The notes: generated from the letters alone by a model not told the origin. DNA of 64,000 nucleotides from Chrysomallon squamiferum (GCA_012295275.1 CM022668.1:6173529-6237528); one strand, 5' to 3'; numbered from the stretch's first letter, positions 26,271-45,114 are shown. Program-made: numbers and translations.

Positions 26271-28061
26271 CACTTGACACTTCAATTTTAATGTATTCTT
26301 TAGAAACGTGAAATTTTGAAACGATTTTCTGAAAATGTCTCTGGAGTTTACCCTCTCGAAACAAATGTGATGACGAACACGTCAAGAAAGATGAAGACAC
26401 GCCATTCACAAAAACAACAACGACAACACAGTATTCAAACTACATTTTAATTAAATTTTAACCCGCTAAATAATCCTGCATTTCTTTTATTAATTATAAA
26501 ACATGAAATACGACTGAAGATCTTTGAGGCGAAACATTTCAAGTGAAGCGTGTATTTCACGTACTACTACTAATGTTTCTTGTTGTCTTTGTTCAAGTTC
26601 TCAACTTGCTTAACATTGAAGACATGCATGACGTTAGTGATTAGGTTAACGTTGTCGATTTGCTGGATATTATGGACTTGCTTATTTTTGATGACTTGCT
26701 GAACGTTCTGTATTTGCTTAACTTGTAAACTGGACAATAATCTGGACTGATTTTAGAAATTGGGTAATTTCGAAGGGTGCATCTTATTAAGCATGACTCT
26801 TTGTATAATTACATGTGTCCATCAGATATCTAGAATTTTCTAATACATCGATTCATCTGACCATCCATCCATCCATTCACAGATTCATGCATCCTTCCGC
26901 TTATCTGTTCATTGTCCGTCAGTTAGTTCTTCCATAAGTAAATGTATATGTCTGTTAGTATCTATAAATATATGCATATGCCTAGTTCTAACTCTGTCTG
27001 TTTGTCTGTTTGTGCATTTGTGAATGATAACGATAATCGATATTATATAAAAGATGTCAGTACGACTGTACCATTTATCTGTCTGTCTATATGTCAGTTT
27101 CTCGTGTCTGTTTCTTTGTGCATTTGTGATTGATAACGATAATCGATACAATATGAAAGATGTCAGTACGACTGTAGCATTTACCTGGTTGTTTTTCTGT
27201 TTGTCTACATGTCTGTATAATCTTTGTATCCGTCTGTTTGTGAGTTTTACTGTCTGTCTGTCTGTCTGTCGGTCTGTCTGAGTATCAGTCAGTATATCTT
27301 TCTATAAATGAACTCTTCTCAGTTATCGATAGAAACACTGAGTTATTTCATTTAGAAATAATCGATTATAGCAAATAATAAAATTAATCGAGGAAACTGG
27401 ATTTTACCTGCAAAAAGTTTATTTTCGTATCGTTCTGAAGAAAACAGTGGAAAATAATTTTTTTTTTTTTTTTCACATTTATAATTTAAACACAGTATTT
27501 AACACAGTCAGTACTTTTATATGCAATGGATTAATTAAAGATAAAAATATAATTAATAATCAATATAGGTGTTTTAACAACTATATAGTTAAACAGCATC
27601 GGGGTTCTTCGGCGCATTAAATGAAAATATAATGATTCTAAGGTTAAAGGCCCTTACACACTAGACAATTCTACAAGTTAAAGTTATGTATGGATAAGAG
27701 TGGCGGGCTCTGAAATCGCTTCTTGGAACAAGTCTTCAGAATCTTACGTCGAAGACACGGCTCCTGAAACCTTCATTTCTTGTTACAGCTTTACATTACG
27801 AAAATGTATTCTATTGTGAATTGATTTAAGATAAGTAATTAAATAAATAATTAAAGAAAGTAAGTAAAAATTTATTTATAAATAAATAAATAAATAAATA
27901 AAAAAATAAATAAATAAATAAATAAATAAAGGAAAAGTAAAGAAAAATACGAGAAAACAAAAGAAATAACGTCACAAACAAACAAACAAACAAACCAATA
28001 CACAAATAAACAAAAAAGTATAGAAAAACAAGAGAAAAATCATTTCAAACAAATAAACAGA

Positions 28062-28105
<44 letters not shown>

Positions 28106-28177
28106 GACTTTGCGATTGTCGTTTGTTGTTGTTTGTTGTTGTTGTTGTTGTTGTTCTTCTTCTTCTTCTTCTTCTTC

Positions 28178-28217
<40 letters not shown>

Positions 28218-29350
28218 ATTATTATTATTATTATTTCTTTATTATTATTACTAAAGTTATTATTGTTGCTGTTGTTTTTGCAGATTTCCGATGTATATTT
28301 TATAGGTCATCTATTCAAGCATAATATTACGTTCTTGTTTTCTTTCGATAAACGTCTGAATATATCAACTTTGAATAGATTCAGTATGTTGTGTTGTTAT
28401 TTCAGTTTTCTTTATTTTGCAAATGATTTTCTCTCCTCCACTGATCTGTGAACCACAAATATATTTACTTCTATGAGTATGGGTACTTCACCTATCAATA
28501 AATACACACGGATTATTAATTACCTCTCATGAACTGTTCGACTGCCACTCAGTGAAAATGAATGTGTTGTATTGTGTGCAAAATTAGTTTTCTCTCTAAG
28601 AAGTATACATGATCTCTTATAACCAGGCTTTACAGTTACTATGATAACAGGTTGAGTTCAAGGATCGTAATACAATATGACAAAACGTGAACATTTTATA
28701 GACGACAAATAAGATTATACTATTATTTTTCATGATTGTCAGATTTATTATCGACTTCATAAAATTGTATTTAACTTTTTAATTTTAAGACTATTTATTT
28801 TAATATTTATACATTCATGCATTCGTTCATTTATTTATTCATTCGTTTATTCATTTATTTATTTTATTGATATATTTAAGTATTTATTTTATTTATTTTA
28901 TTTCAGTAACTTTTTTAGTTCTGTTGTGTCATGTTAAAGTGATGAGTGCTTGATGCTAAAGTGGTTAAATCAATTAAGAAACTTTGAGAGTGAGGAACTG
29001 ATGTTAACAGAACTATTTACTTCAATAAATTACTTGCTATTTAATTATTTAGAATTACAGGTTAAAAGAAATAACTGGTTACTTTCTTAAGATATCATCT
29101 TTATCATGTCAAGTTGAATAACGAACGCAACTTGGCAAAGCCTCGCTGCACTTGGCATTCTAACCTTCGCTGGAAAAAGCTCATATTTTAAGATCCATCG
29201 ATGAACATAGAGTATACATTCCGCTATAAACAAAAATAAAAAATGACTGTCCTATAATATAAACAATGAGACAGACAGAGACAGATCTATAGATGTATAA
29301 ATATATATATATACACACAGCAAATCAATACACAGCAGTAAACTTGGCAT
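26271..29350. other. Intergenic DNA without recognised genes
   Basis: A direct repeat of about 106 bp period occurs at 27011-27200 (TGATAACGATAATCGATA and GATGTCAGTACGACTGTA twice). TGTC repeats, AAAT tracts (27840-27930, 28060-28105), and TTG/TTC/TTA tracts (28120-28250) follow. From about 29040 the sequence matches the far-upstream flank of the lectin genes. Confidence 0.6.
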
Positions 29351-29627
29351 TTAGCGATCGTTATGCCAATTCGCTGCCTCTGTATCAATCTTTAGTTCTT
29401 CACGATACAAAACAGAGAAAATAGCCAATAAGATAAACAAACGCCTCTCCTTATCGATACATCTATTTCTGAAGTATTAAAACAAACCAGTGAACTTAGG
29501 ACAATTATTCTGAACTCAGAAATCAACGGTGCAACGCAGATAACCGAAGGAACGTAATATTTGAACCATAAGCAAGAAAACTGGATTTATGTTATTTCTT
29601 ATTTTAAGATTCTTCCAAAGATTAAAA
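29351..29627 (+). promoter_or_regulatory. Conserved 5' flank of copy D
   Basis: TTAGCGATCGTTATGCCAAT near 29351, TCGCTGCCTCTGTATCAATC and CCAAT at 29425. It resembles the flank of copy A more than that of C. Confidence 0.4.
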
Positions 29628-31717
<2,090 letters not shown>

Positions 31718-31973
31718 GTTGGTATGATGTATTTATTGGGATGGTACAGAAAATGTTCATGGTACAAGTACTTTGAACAATGTTTAAATTACTTGTTTCT
31801 CAAAAATACTCCAATAAGTAGTTGCATCACATTCATTAACTGTTATTTTATTTGCAATTAAATAAAAACAAAGTGTCTGTTGCGAGCGAGTTTTGTTTGG
31901 TTGTTCTTTGAATTATATTCTTTACGAAATAATATTTATATATAGTCTTGTAACCTTCTGTATATATTATATA

Positions 31974-31976
<3 letters not shown>

Positions 31977-32048
<72 letters not shown>
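31977..32048. repeat. (GT)n microsatellite in intron 5 of copy D
   Basis: Perfect GT dinucleotides, about 72 bp, upstream of the 19-bp satellite. Confidence 0.95.
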
Positions 32049-32050
<2 letters not shown>

Positions 32051-32311
32051 AATGTGAGATCATTTTTATTGCTCTGAAGTAGAAGACAGTCACGCAGTGT
32101 GATAATGAGTATTTATGAGAATGTGACGTTGAGTTGGCGGTGAGCTGTTGATAATAATTATTTTAATATTGAGCGGATCGAAGGTCCAAGATAATATTTT
32201 ATACAAATTATTTATGTATCTAGAATAACATAATTATTACACAGTTGCATGTTAAAAAACGTGTAGCGATCATGCACAATTTAGCCGCGTAACGCCTGCT
32301 GCAGTAGCACG

Positions 32312-35300
32312 GATTACACAGCCATACACTGATTACACAGACATACACTGATTACACAGACATACACTGATTACACAGCCATACACTGATTACACAGACA
32401 TACACTGATTACACAGACATACACTGATTACACAGACATACACTGATTACACAGACATACACTGATTACACAGACATACACTGATTACACAGACATACAC
32501 TGATTACACAGCCATACACTGATTACACAGACATACACTGATTACACAGACATACACTGATTACACTGACATACACTGATTACACAGACATACACTGATT
32601 ACACAGACATACACTGATTACACAGACATACACTGATTACACAGACATACACTGATTACACAGACATACACTGATTACACAGATATACACTGATTACACA
32701 GCCATACACTGATTACACAGACATACACTGATTACACAGACATACACTGATTACACAGACATACACTGATTACACAGACATACACTGATTACACAGACAT
32801 ACACTGATTACACAGACATACACTGATTACACAGACATACACTGATTACACAGCCATACACTGATTACACAGACATACACTGATTACACAGCCATACACT
32901 GATTACACAGCCATACACTGATTACACAGACATACACTGATTACACAGCCATACACTGATTACACAGACATACACTGATTACACAGACATACACTGATTA
33001 CACAGACATACACTGATTACACAGACATACACTGATTACACAGACATACACTGATTACACAGCCATACACTGATTACACAGCCATACACTGATTACACAG
33101 ACATACACTGATTACACAGCTATACACTGATTACACAGCCATACACTGATTACACAGCCATACACTGATTACACAGACATACACTGATTACACAGACATA
33201 CACTGATTACACAGACATACACTGATTACACAGACATACACTGATTACACAGCTATACACTGATTACACAGCCATACACTGATTACACAGCCATACACTG
33301 ATTACACAGCCATACACTGATTACACAGACATACACTGATTACACAGACATACACTGATTACACAGACATACACTGATTACACAGACATACACTGATTAC
33401 ACAGACATACACTGATTACACAGACATACACTGATTACACAGACATACACTGATTACACAGCCATACACTGATTACACAGACATACACTGATTACACAGA
33501 CATACACTGATTACACAGCCATACACTGATTACACAGCCATACACTGATTACACAGACATACACTGATTACACAGACATACACTGATTACACAGACATAC
33601 ACTGATTACACAGACATACACTGATTACACAGACATACACTGATTACACAGACATACACTGATTACACAGACATACACTGATTACACAGCCATACACTGA
33701 TTACACACATATACACTGATTACACAGCCATACACTGATTACACAGACATACACTGACACACAGACATACACTGATTACAGTCATACACTGATTACACAG
33801 ACATACACTGATTACACAGACATACACTGATTACACAGACATACACTGATTACACAGCCATACACTGATTACACAGATATACACAGACATACACTGATTA
33901 CACAGCCATACACTGATTACACAGACATACACTGATTACACTGACATACACTGATTACAGACCTACACTGATTACATTACATACACTGATTACACTGATT
34001 ACACAGCCATACACTGATTACACAGACATACACTGATTACACAGACATACACTGATTACACAGACATACACTGATTACACAGACATACACTGATTACACA
34101 GACATACACTGATTACACAGACATACACTGATTACACAGACATACACTGATTACACAGACATACACTGATTACACAGACATACACTGATTACACAGACAT
34201 ACACTGATTACACAGACATACACTGATTACACAGACATACACTGATTACACAGACATACACTGATTACACAGACATACACTGATTACACAGACATACACT
34301 GATTACACAGACATACACTGATTACACAGACATACACTGATTACACAGACATACACTGATTACACAGCCATACACTGATTACACAGACATACACTGATTA
34401 CACAGACATACACTGATTACACAGACATACACTGATTACACAGCCATACACTGATTACACACAGACATACACTGATTACACAGCCATACACTGATTACAC
34501 AGACATACACTGATTACACAGACATACACTGATTACACAGCCATACACTGATTACACATACACATACACTGATTACACAGACATACACTGATTACACAGA
34601 CATACACTGATTACACACAGCCATACACTGATTACACAGACATACACTGATTACACAGCCATACACTGATTACACAGCCATACACTGATTACACAGACAT
34701 ACACTGATTACACAGACATACACTGATTACACAGACATACACTGATTACACAGCCATACACTGATTACACAGCCATACACTGATTACACAGACATACACT
34801 GATTACACAGCCATACACTGATTACACAGCCATACACTGATTACACAGACATACACTGATTACACAGACATACACTGATTACACAGCCATACACTGATTA
34901 CACAGCCATACACTGATTACACAGCCATACACTGATTACACAGACATACACTGATTACACAGCCATACACTGATTACACAGACATACACTGATTACACAG
35001 CCATACACTGATTACACTGCTATACACTGATTACACAGCCATACACTGATTACACAGCCATACTGATTACACAGCCATACACTGATTACACAGCCATACA
35101 CTGATTACACAGACATACACTGATTACACAGACATACACTGATTACACAGACATACACTGATTACACAGCCATACACTGATTACACAGCCATACACTGAT
35201 TACACAGCCATACACTGATTACACAGCCATACACTGATTACACAGACATACACTGATTACACAGCCATACACTGATTACACAGACATACACTGATTACAC

Positions 35301-38300
35301 AGACATACACTGATTACACAGACATACACTGATTACACAGACATACACTGATTACACAGACATACACTGATTACACAGCCATACACTGATTACACAGCCA
35401 TACACTGATTACACAGCACATACACTGATTACACAGACATACACTGATTACACAGACATACACTGATTACACAGACATACACTGATTACACAGACATACA
35501 CTGATTACACAGACATACACTGATTACACAGACATACACTGATTACACAGACATACACTGATTACACAGACATACACTGATTACACAGCCATACACTGAT
35601 TACACAGACATACACTGATTACACAGACATACACTGATTACACAGACATACACTGATTACACAGCCATACACTGATTACACACATACACTGATACACTGA
35701 TTACACAGACATACACTGATTACACAGACATACACTGATTACACAGACATACACTGATTACACAGCCATACACTGATTACACAGATACACAGATTACACT
35801 GATTACACATACACTGATTACACAGCCATACACTGATTACACAGCCATACACTGATTACACAGATTACATACACTGATTACACAGCCATACACTGATTAC
35901 ACAGACATACACTGATTACACAGCCATACACTGATTACACAGACATACACTGATTACACAGACATACACTGATTACACAGACATACACTGATTGATTACA
36001 CATACACTGATTACACAGACATACACTGATTACACAGCCATACACTGATTACACAGCCATACACTGATTACACAGACATACACTGATTACACAGACATAC
36101 ACTGATTACACAGACATACACTGATTACACAGACATACACTGATTACACATACACTGATTACACACAGACATACACTGATTACACAGACATACACTGATT
36201 ACATACATACACTGATTACACAGCCATACACTGATTACACACATACACTGATTACACAGATTACACACCATACACTGATTACACAGACATACACTGATTA
36301 CACAGACATACACTGATTACACAGACATACACTGATTACACAGACATACACTGATTACACAGCCATACACTGATTACACAGACATACACTGATTACACAG
36401 CCATACACTGATTACACAGACATACACTGATTACACAGCCATACACTGATTACACAGACATACACTGATTACACAGACATACACTGATTACACAGACATA
36501 CACTGATTACACAGACATACACTGATTACACAGACATACACTGATTACACAGACATACACTGATTACACAGACATACACTGATTACACAGCCATACACTG
36601 ATTACACAGACATACACTGATTACACAGACATACACTGATTACACACACTGATACACTGATTACACAGACATACACTGATTACACAGCCATACACTGATT
36701 GATTACACTGATTACACATACACTGATTACACAGCCATACACTGATTACACACATACACTGATACACTGATTACACAGCCATACACTGATTACACAGACA
36801 TACACTGATTACACAGACATACACTGATGATTACACTGATTACACATACACTGATTACACAGCCATACACTGATTACACAGCCATACACTGATTACACAG
36901 ACATACACTGATTACACAGACATACACTGATTACACAGACATACACTGATTACACAGACATACACTGATTACACAGACATACACTGATTACACAGCCATA
37001 CACTGATTACACAGACATACACTGATTACACAGCCATACACTGATTACATACACTGATTACACATACACTGATTACACAGCCATACACTGATTACACAGC
37101 CATACACTGATTACACAGACATACACTGATTACACAGCCATACACTGATTACACAGACATACACTGATTACACATACACTGATTACACAGACATACACTG
37201 ATTACACAGCCATACACTGATTACACAGACATACACTGATTACACAGCCATACACTGATTACACAGCCATACACTGATTACACAGCCATACACTGATTAC
37301 ACAGCCATACACTGATTACACAGACATACACTGATTACACAGACATACACTGATTACACAGACATACACTGATTACACAGACATACACTGATTACACAGA
37401 CATACACTGATTACACAGACATACACTGATTACACAGACATACACTGATTACACAGACATACACTGATTACACAGACATACACTGATTACACAGCCATAC
37501 ACTGATTACACAGACATACACTGATTACACAGCCATACACTGATTACACAGCTATACACTGATTACACAGACATACACTGATTACACAGACATACACTGA
37601 TTACACAGACATACACTGATTACACAGACATACACTGATTACACAGCCATACACTGATTACACAGACATACACTGATTACACAGACATACACTGATTACA
37701 CAGACATACACTGATTACACAGCCATACACTGATTACACAGCCATACACTGATTACACAGACATACACTGATTACACAGACATACATACACTGATTACAC
37801 AGCCATATACACTGATTACACTGATTACACATACACTGATTACACAGCCATACACTGATTACACAGCCATACACTGATTACACAGACATACACTGATTAC
37901 ACAGCCATACACTGATTACACAGACATACACTGATTACACAGCCATACACTGATTACACTGACATACACTGATTACACAGACATACACTGATTACACAGC
38001 CATACACTGATTACACAGACATACACTGATTACACAGACATACACTGATTACACAGACATACACTGATTACACACATACTGATACACTGATTACACATAC
38101 ACTGATTACACAGACATACACTGATTACACAGACATACACTGATTACACAGACATACACTGATTACACAGACATACACTGATTACACAGACATACACTGA
38201 TTACACAGACATACACTGATTACACAGCCATACACTGATTACACAGCCATACACTGATTACACAGCCATACACTGATTACACAGACATACACTGATTACA

Positions 38301-41300
38301 CACTGATACACTGATTACACAGCCATACACTGATTACACAGACATACACTGATTACACAGACATACACTGATTACACAGACATACACTGATTACACAGAC
38401 ATACACTGATTACACAGACATACACTGATTACACAGACATACACTGATTACACAGACATACACTGATTACACAGACATACACTGATTACACAGCCATACA
38501 CTGATTACACAGACATACACTGATTACACAGACATACACTGATTACACAGACATACACTGATTACACAGCCATACACTGATTACACAGACATACACTGAT
38601 TACACAGCCATACACTGATTACACAGACATACACTGATTACACACACATACACTGATTACACAGACATACACTGATTACACAGACATACACTGATTACAC
38701 AGACATACACTGATTACACAGACATACACTGATTACACACATACATACACTGATTACACAGCCATACACTGATTACACAGCCATACACTGATTACACAGC
38801 CATACACTGATTACACAGACATACACTGATTACACAGACATACACTGATTACACAGACATACACTGATTACACAGACATACACTGATTGATTACACAGAC
38901 ATACACTGATTACACAGCCATACACTGATTACACAGCCATACACTGATTACACAGACATACACTGATTACACAGACATACACTGATTACACAGCCATACA
39001 CTGATTACACAGACATACACTGATTACACAGCCATACACTGATTACACAGCCATACACTGATTACACAGACATACACTGATTACACAGACATACACTGAT
39101 TACACAGCCATACACTGATTACACCATACACTGATTACACAGCCATACACTGATTACACAGACATACACTGATTACACAGACATACACTGATTACACAGC
39201 CATACACTGATTACACAGCCATACACTGATTACACAGACATACACTGATTACACAGACATACACTGATTACACACACTGATACACTGATTGACACAGCCA
39301 TACACTGATTACACAGCCATACACTGATTACACAGACATACACTGATTACACAGACATACACTGATGATTACAGCTGATACACTGATTACACAGCCATAC
39401 ACTGATTACACAGACATACACTGATTACACAGCCATACACTGATTACACAGCCATACACTGATTACACAGCCATACACTGATTACACAGACATACACTGA
39501 TTACACAGCCATACACTGATTACACAGCCATACACTGATTACACAGCCATACACTGATTACACACAGACATACACTGATTACACAGCCATACACTGATTA
39601 CACAGCCATACACTGATTACACAGCCATACACTGATTACACAGACATACACTGATTACACAGACATACACTGATTACACAGCCATACACTGATTACACTG
39701 ATTACACAGACATACACATACACTGATTACACAGCCATACACTGATTACACAGACATACACTGATTACACAGCCATACACTGATTACACAGCCATACACT
39801 GATTACACAGACATACACTGATTACACAGACATACACTGATTACACAGACATACACTGATTACACAGCCATACACTGATTACACAGCCATACACTGATTA
39901 CACAGACATACACTGATTACACAGACATACACTGATTACACAGCCATACACTGATTACACAGCCATACACTGATTACACAGACATACACTGATTACACAG
40001 CCATACACTGATTACACAGACATACACTGATTACACAGACATACACTGATTACACAGACATACACTGATTACACAGCCATACACTGATTACACAGCCATA
40101 CACTGATTACACAGACATACACTGATTACACAGACATACACTGATTACACAGCCATACACTGATTACACAGACATACACTACACATTACACTGACAGCCA
40201 TACACTGATTACACAGACATACACTGATTACACACACACATACACTGATTACACAGACATACACTGATTACACAGACATACACTGATTACACAGACATAC
40301 ACTGATTACACAGACATACACTGATTACACAGACATACACTGATTACACAGCCATACACTGATTACACAGACATACACTGATTACACAGACATACACTGA
40401 TTACACAGACATACACTGATTACACAGCCATACACTGATTACACAGACATACACTGATTACACAGACATACACTGATTACACAGACATACACTGATTACA
40501 CAGACATACACTGATTACACAGACATACACTGATTACACAGACATACACTGATTACACAGACATACACTGATTACACAGACATACACTGATTACACAGCC
40601 ATACACTGATTACACAGCCATACACTGATTACACAGACATACACTGATTACACAGACATACACTGATTACACAGACATACACTGATTACACAGCCATACA
40701 CTGATTACACAGACATACACTGATTACACAGCCATACACTGATTACACAGACATACACTGATTACACAGACATACACTGATTACACAGCCATACACTGAT
40801 TACACAGATTACATACACTGATTACACACATACACTGATTACACAGACATACACTGATTACACACACATACACTGATTACATACACTGATTACACAGCCA
40901 TACACACACAGGATTACACAGACATACACTGATTACACAGCCATACACTGATTACACAGACATACACTGATTACACAGACATACACTGATTACACAGCCA
41001 TACACTGATTACACAGATTACATACACTGATTACACACACATACACTGATTACACAGACATACACTGATTACACAGACATACACTGATTACACAGACATA
41101 CACTGATTACACAGACATACACTGATTACATACACTCATACACTGATTACACTGACATACACTGATTACACAGACATACACTGATTACACAGCCATACAC
41201 TGATTACACAGACATACACTGATTACACAGACATACACTGATTACACAGACATACACTGATTACACAGACATACACTGATTACACAGACATACACTGATT

Positions 41301-43815
41301 ACACAGACATACACTGATTACACAGACATACACTGATTACACAGACATACACTGATTACACAGACATACACTGATTACACAGACATACACTGATTACACA
41401 GACATACACTGATTACACAGACATACACTGATTACACAGACATACACTGATTGATTACACAGACATACACTGATTACACAGACATACACTGATTACACAG
41501 CCATACACTGATTACACAGACATACACTGATTACACAGACATACACTGATTACACAGACATACACTGATTACACTGACATACACTGATACACTGATTACA
41601 CATTGATACATACACTGATACACAGACATACACTGATTACACAGACATACACTGATTACACAGACATACACTGATTACACAGACATACACTGATTACACA
41701 GCACACATACACTGATTACACAGACATACACTGATTACACAGCCATACACTGATTACACAGCCATACACTGATTACACAGCCATACACTGATTACACAGC
41801 CATACACTGATTACACAGACATACACTGATTACACAGCCATACACTGATTACACAGCCATACACTGATTACACAGCCATACACTGATTACACAGCCATAC
41901 ACTGATTACACAGACATACACTGATTACACAGCCATACACTGATTACACAGACATACACTGATTACACAGCCATACACACTGATTACACAGACATACACT
42001 GATTACACAGCCATACACTGATTACACAGCCATACACTGATTACACAGCCATACACTGATTACACAGACATACACTGATTACACAGACATACACTGATTA
42101 CACAGACATACACTGATTACACAGACATACACTGATTACACAGACATACACTGATTACACAGACATACACTGATTACACAGACATACACTGATTACACAG
42201 ACATACACTGATTACACAGACATACACTGATTACACAGACATACACTGATTACACAGACATACACTGATTACACAGCAGACATACACTGATTACACACAC
42301 TGATACACTGATACACTGATTACAGACATACACTGATTACACAGCCATACACTGATTACACAGCCATACATACACTGATTACACAGACATACACTGATTA
42401 CACAGACATACACTGATTACACAGACATACACTGATTACACAGACATACACTGATTACACAGACATACACTGATACACAGACATACACTGATTACACAGA
42501 CATACACTGATTACACAGCCATACACTGATTACACAGACATACACTGATTACACAGACATACACTGATTACACAGACATACACTGATTACACAGACATAC
42601 ACACTGATTACACAGACATACTGATTACACAGACATACACTGATTACACAGACATACACTGATTGATTACATACACTGATTACACATGATTACTGAGCCA
42701 TACACTGATTACACAGACATACACTGATTACACAGACATACACTGATTACACAGACATACACTGATTACACAGACATACACTGATTACACAGACATACAC
42801 TGATTACACAGACATACACTGATTACACAGACATACACACTGATTACACAGACATACACTGATACACACAGACATACACTGATTACACAGACATACACTG
42901 ATTACACTGATTACAGCCATACACTGATTACACAGACATACACTGATTACACAGACATACACTGATTACACAGACATACACTGATTACACAGACATACAC
43001 TGATTACACAGACATACACTGATTACACATACACTGATACACTGATTACACACACACATACACTACAGATACACAGCCATACACTGATTACATACACTGA
43101 TTACACAGACATACACTGATTACACAGCCATACACTGATTACACAGACATACACTGATTACACAGACATACACTGATTACACAGACATACACTGATTACA
43201 CAGACATACACTGATTACACAGACATACACTGATTACACAGACATACACTGATTACACAGACATACACTGATTACACAGCCATACACTGATTACACAGAC
43301 ATACACTGATTACACAGACATACACTGATTACACAGACATACACTGATTACACAGACATACACTGATTACACAGACATACACTGATTACACAGACATACA
43401 CTGATTACACAGACATACACTGATTACACAGACATACACTGATTACACAGACATACACTGATTACACAGCCATACACTGATTACACAGCCATACACTGAT
43501 TACACAGCCATACACTGATTACACAGCCATACACTGATTACACAGCCATACACTGATTACACAGCCATACACTGATTACACAGCCATACACTGATTACAC
43601 AGCCATACACTGATTACACAGACATACACTGATTACACAGACATACACTGATTACACAGACATACACTGATTACACAGACATACACAGCCATACACATAC
43701 ACTGATTACACAGCCATACACTGATTACACAGCCATACACTGATTACACAGCCATACACTGATTACACAGACATACACTGATTACACAGACATACACTGA
43801 TTACATAGCCATACA
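32312..43815. repeat. 11.5-kb tandem array of a 19-bp satellite in copy D intron 5
   Basis: Roughly 600 head-to-tail units of TACACTGATTACACAGMCA, almost all 19 bp. Two variants (GACATACAC and GCCATACAC, differing at one base) alternate irregularly along the whole array. Rare forms (GCTATACAC, CTGACATAC) and partial units occur, more often after about 35.7 kb. There are no spacers and no coding potential: 19 is not a multiple of three and stops appear in every frame. It is bounded by unique DNA with GCCTGCTGCAGTAGCACGG on the left and CAGTTAGCAGCAAATTTC on the right. Confidence 0.97.
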
Positions 43816-44082
43816 GTTAGCAGCAAATTTCACAGGAATCGGATTGTGTCCCTTCGCTTACATCTATTTTGTTTAAGAACAAGACACGAGAACGTCTGAC
43901 ACCAAAAGTGTAAAACAATGGCTTGACAGCCAGTCTAAATAAACAGGTGGCGGGTGTTGCTGCCATTTCTGACGAATGGCGAGCGAACTCGTCGTAAGCT
44001 AAAAGTGATGTGTGTATCTATTTATCTGTCTGTATCGTGGAACCGCCATCTCTTATAGTATGTATCGAGACCTTTGTGTATA

Positions 44083-44141
<59 letters not shown>

Positions 44142-44170
44142 CTATCTATCTATATCTATATATATATATA

Positions 44171-44225
<55 letters not shown>

Positions 44226-44598
44226 ATATATCTATATATCTATCTGTCTGTCTCTCTATATGTCTGTATGTTTGAATATCTGTGTTTGTGTATGTATGTA
44301 TATGCATTTGTTTGTATCCGTTGTAACTGTTTTGTATCCGTGAACTGTTTGTGTACGAATGTGTGTGTGTGTGGATCAGTGTGTCTTGGTTTACAACTGT
44401 TTTTTTGTGTATGTCTTTTCGTATGTGTATACACATATGTGCTTTTATCTGTGCGTGGGTCCGTATATATGTATCAGTGTGTGCATCTGTGCATATATGC
44501 GTATGAGAGTGCCTGTGTGTTGTAGTACAAAGATTGCTCTTGCTTTTCTTTCATAGTCATAATGATAATTTACATTTATATTTTTTCCCGTTCCGAAG
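43816..44598. other. Remainder of copy D intron 5
   Basis: Unique DNA to about 44000, then TCTG/TCTA and TA repeats (about 44088-44250) and TGTGTG-rich DNA. The last 70 bp before exon 6 match the end of intron 5 in copies A and C (TTTTTTCCCGTTCC before the AG). Confidence 0.7.
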
Positions 44599-44858
44599 GT
44601 GACTCACTTGCCGGGCACAGTGGTAATTCTTTTACAACTAAGGATAAGGATCAGGATACGTGTTATTTAAACTGTGCCGAACTCTATTACGGAGCGTGGT
44701 GGTATACGTGCTGTCACAGTTCAAATCTGAACGGCTTGTACCTGGGAGGCCTTACTAAGGTATACGCCAAAGGAGTTACTTGGAGTCCGTGGAGAGGCCA
44801 GTTCTACTCGTTGAAGAGAACCGAGATAAAAATAAGACCACTTTTGTCTGGGAAATAA
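44599..44858 (+). CDS. Copy D exon 6: FReD C-terminus
   Basis: Acceptor AG at 44597-44598; the exon begins GT, completing a GGT codon from exon 5, and ends at TAA. It encodes [20 protein letters not shown] (calcium-type Asp cluster), [34 protein letters not shown] and [17 protein letters not shown]. Two cysteines absent from the other copies appear in DTCYLNC and YTCCH. Assignment to copy D rests on phase, strand and the absence of any other unpaired exon 6 on this strand. The roughly 12.9-kb intron is unusual for this family here, where introns 5 are 0.3-0.9 kb. Confidence 0.85.
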
Positions 44859-45114
44859 GGCCAGTTTAGTACTGAAGTTAAGATTAGTTTAGTTTTGAAA
44901 TTAAAGTTCAGCTTCTTCATTTGAGTCTTGTATAAGTTTTAATATCTCTCGGCAGTATGAAGATGTTTATTTAATTACTTTAAAATTATATTTGTTTTTA
45001 ATTGGTTATTTAGTATTGGTTTATTTACACGTGTGTTCGTTGTTTATTTATTTTCTCTTATTTTTTTCTCAGAGGGATTAATTTTCAATGAGCTATTTTT
45101 ATTCCATGTTCTAA

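Noticed and set aside
36125-36313. Cys-rich ORF (QCMCVISVCLCN...) on the minus strand
   Set aside because: A reading frame through irregular satellite units; it has no independent coding evidence.
32312-43815. CRISPR-like repeat array
   Set aside because: Units are directly contiguous 19-mers without unique spacers, in an intron of a eukaryotic gene. This is a satellite.
44010-44525. 171-residue ORF rich in Ile-Tyr-Leu-Ser
   Set aside because: TATC/TA microsatellite translation in intron 5 of copy D.
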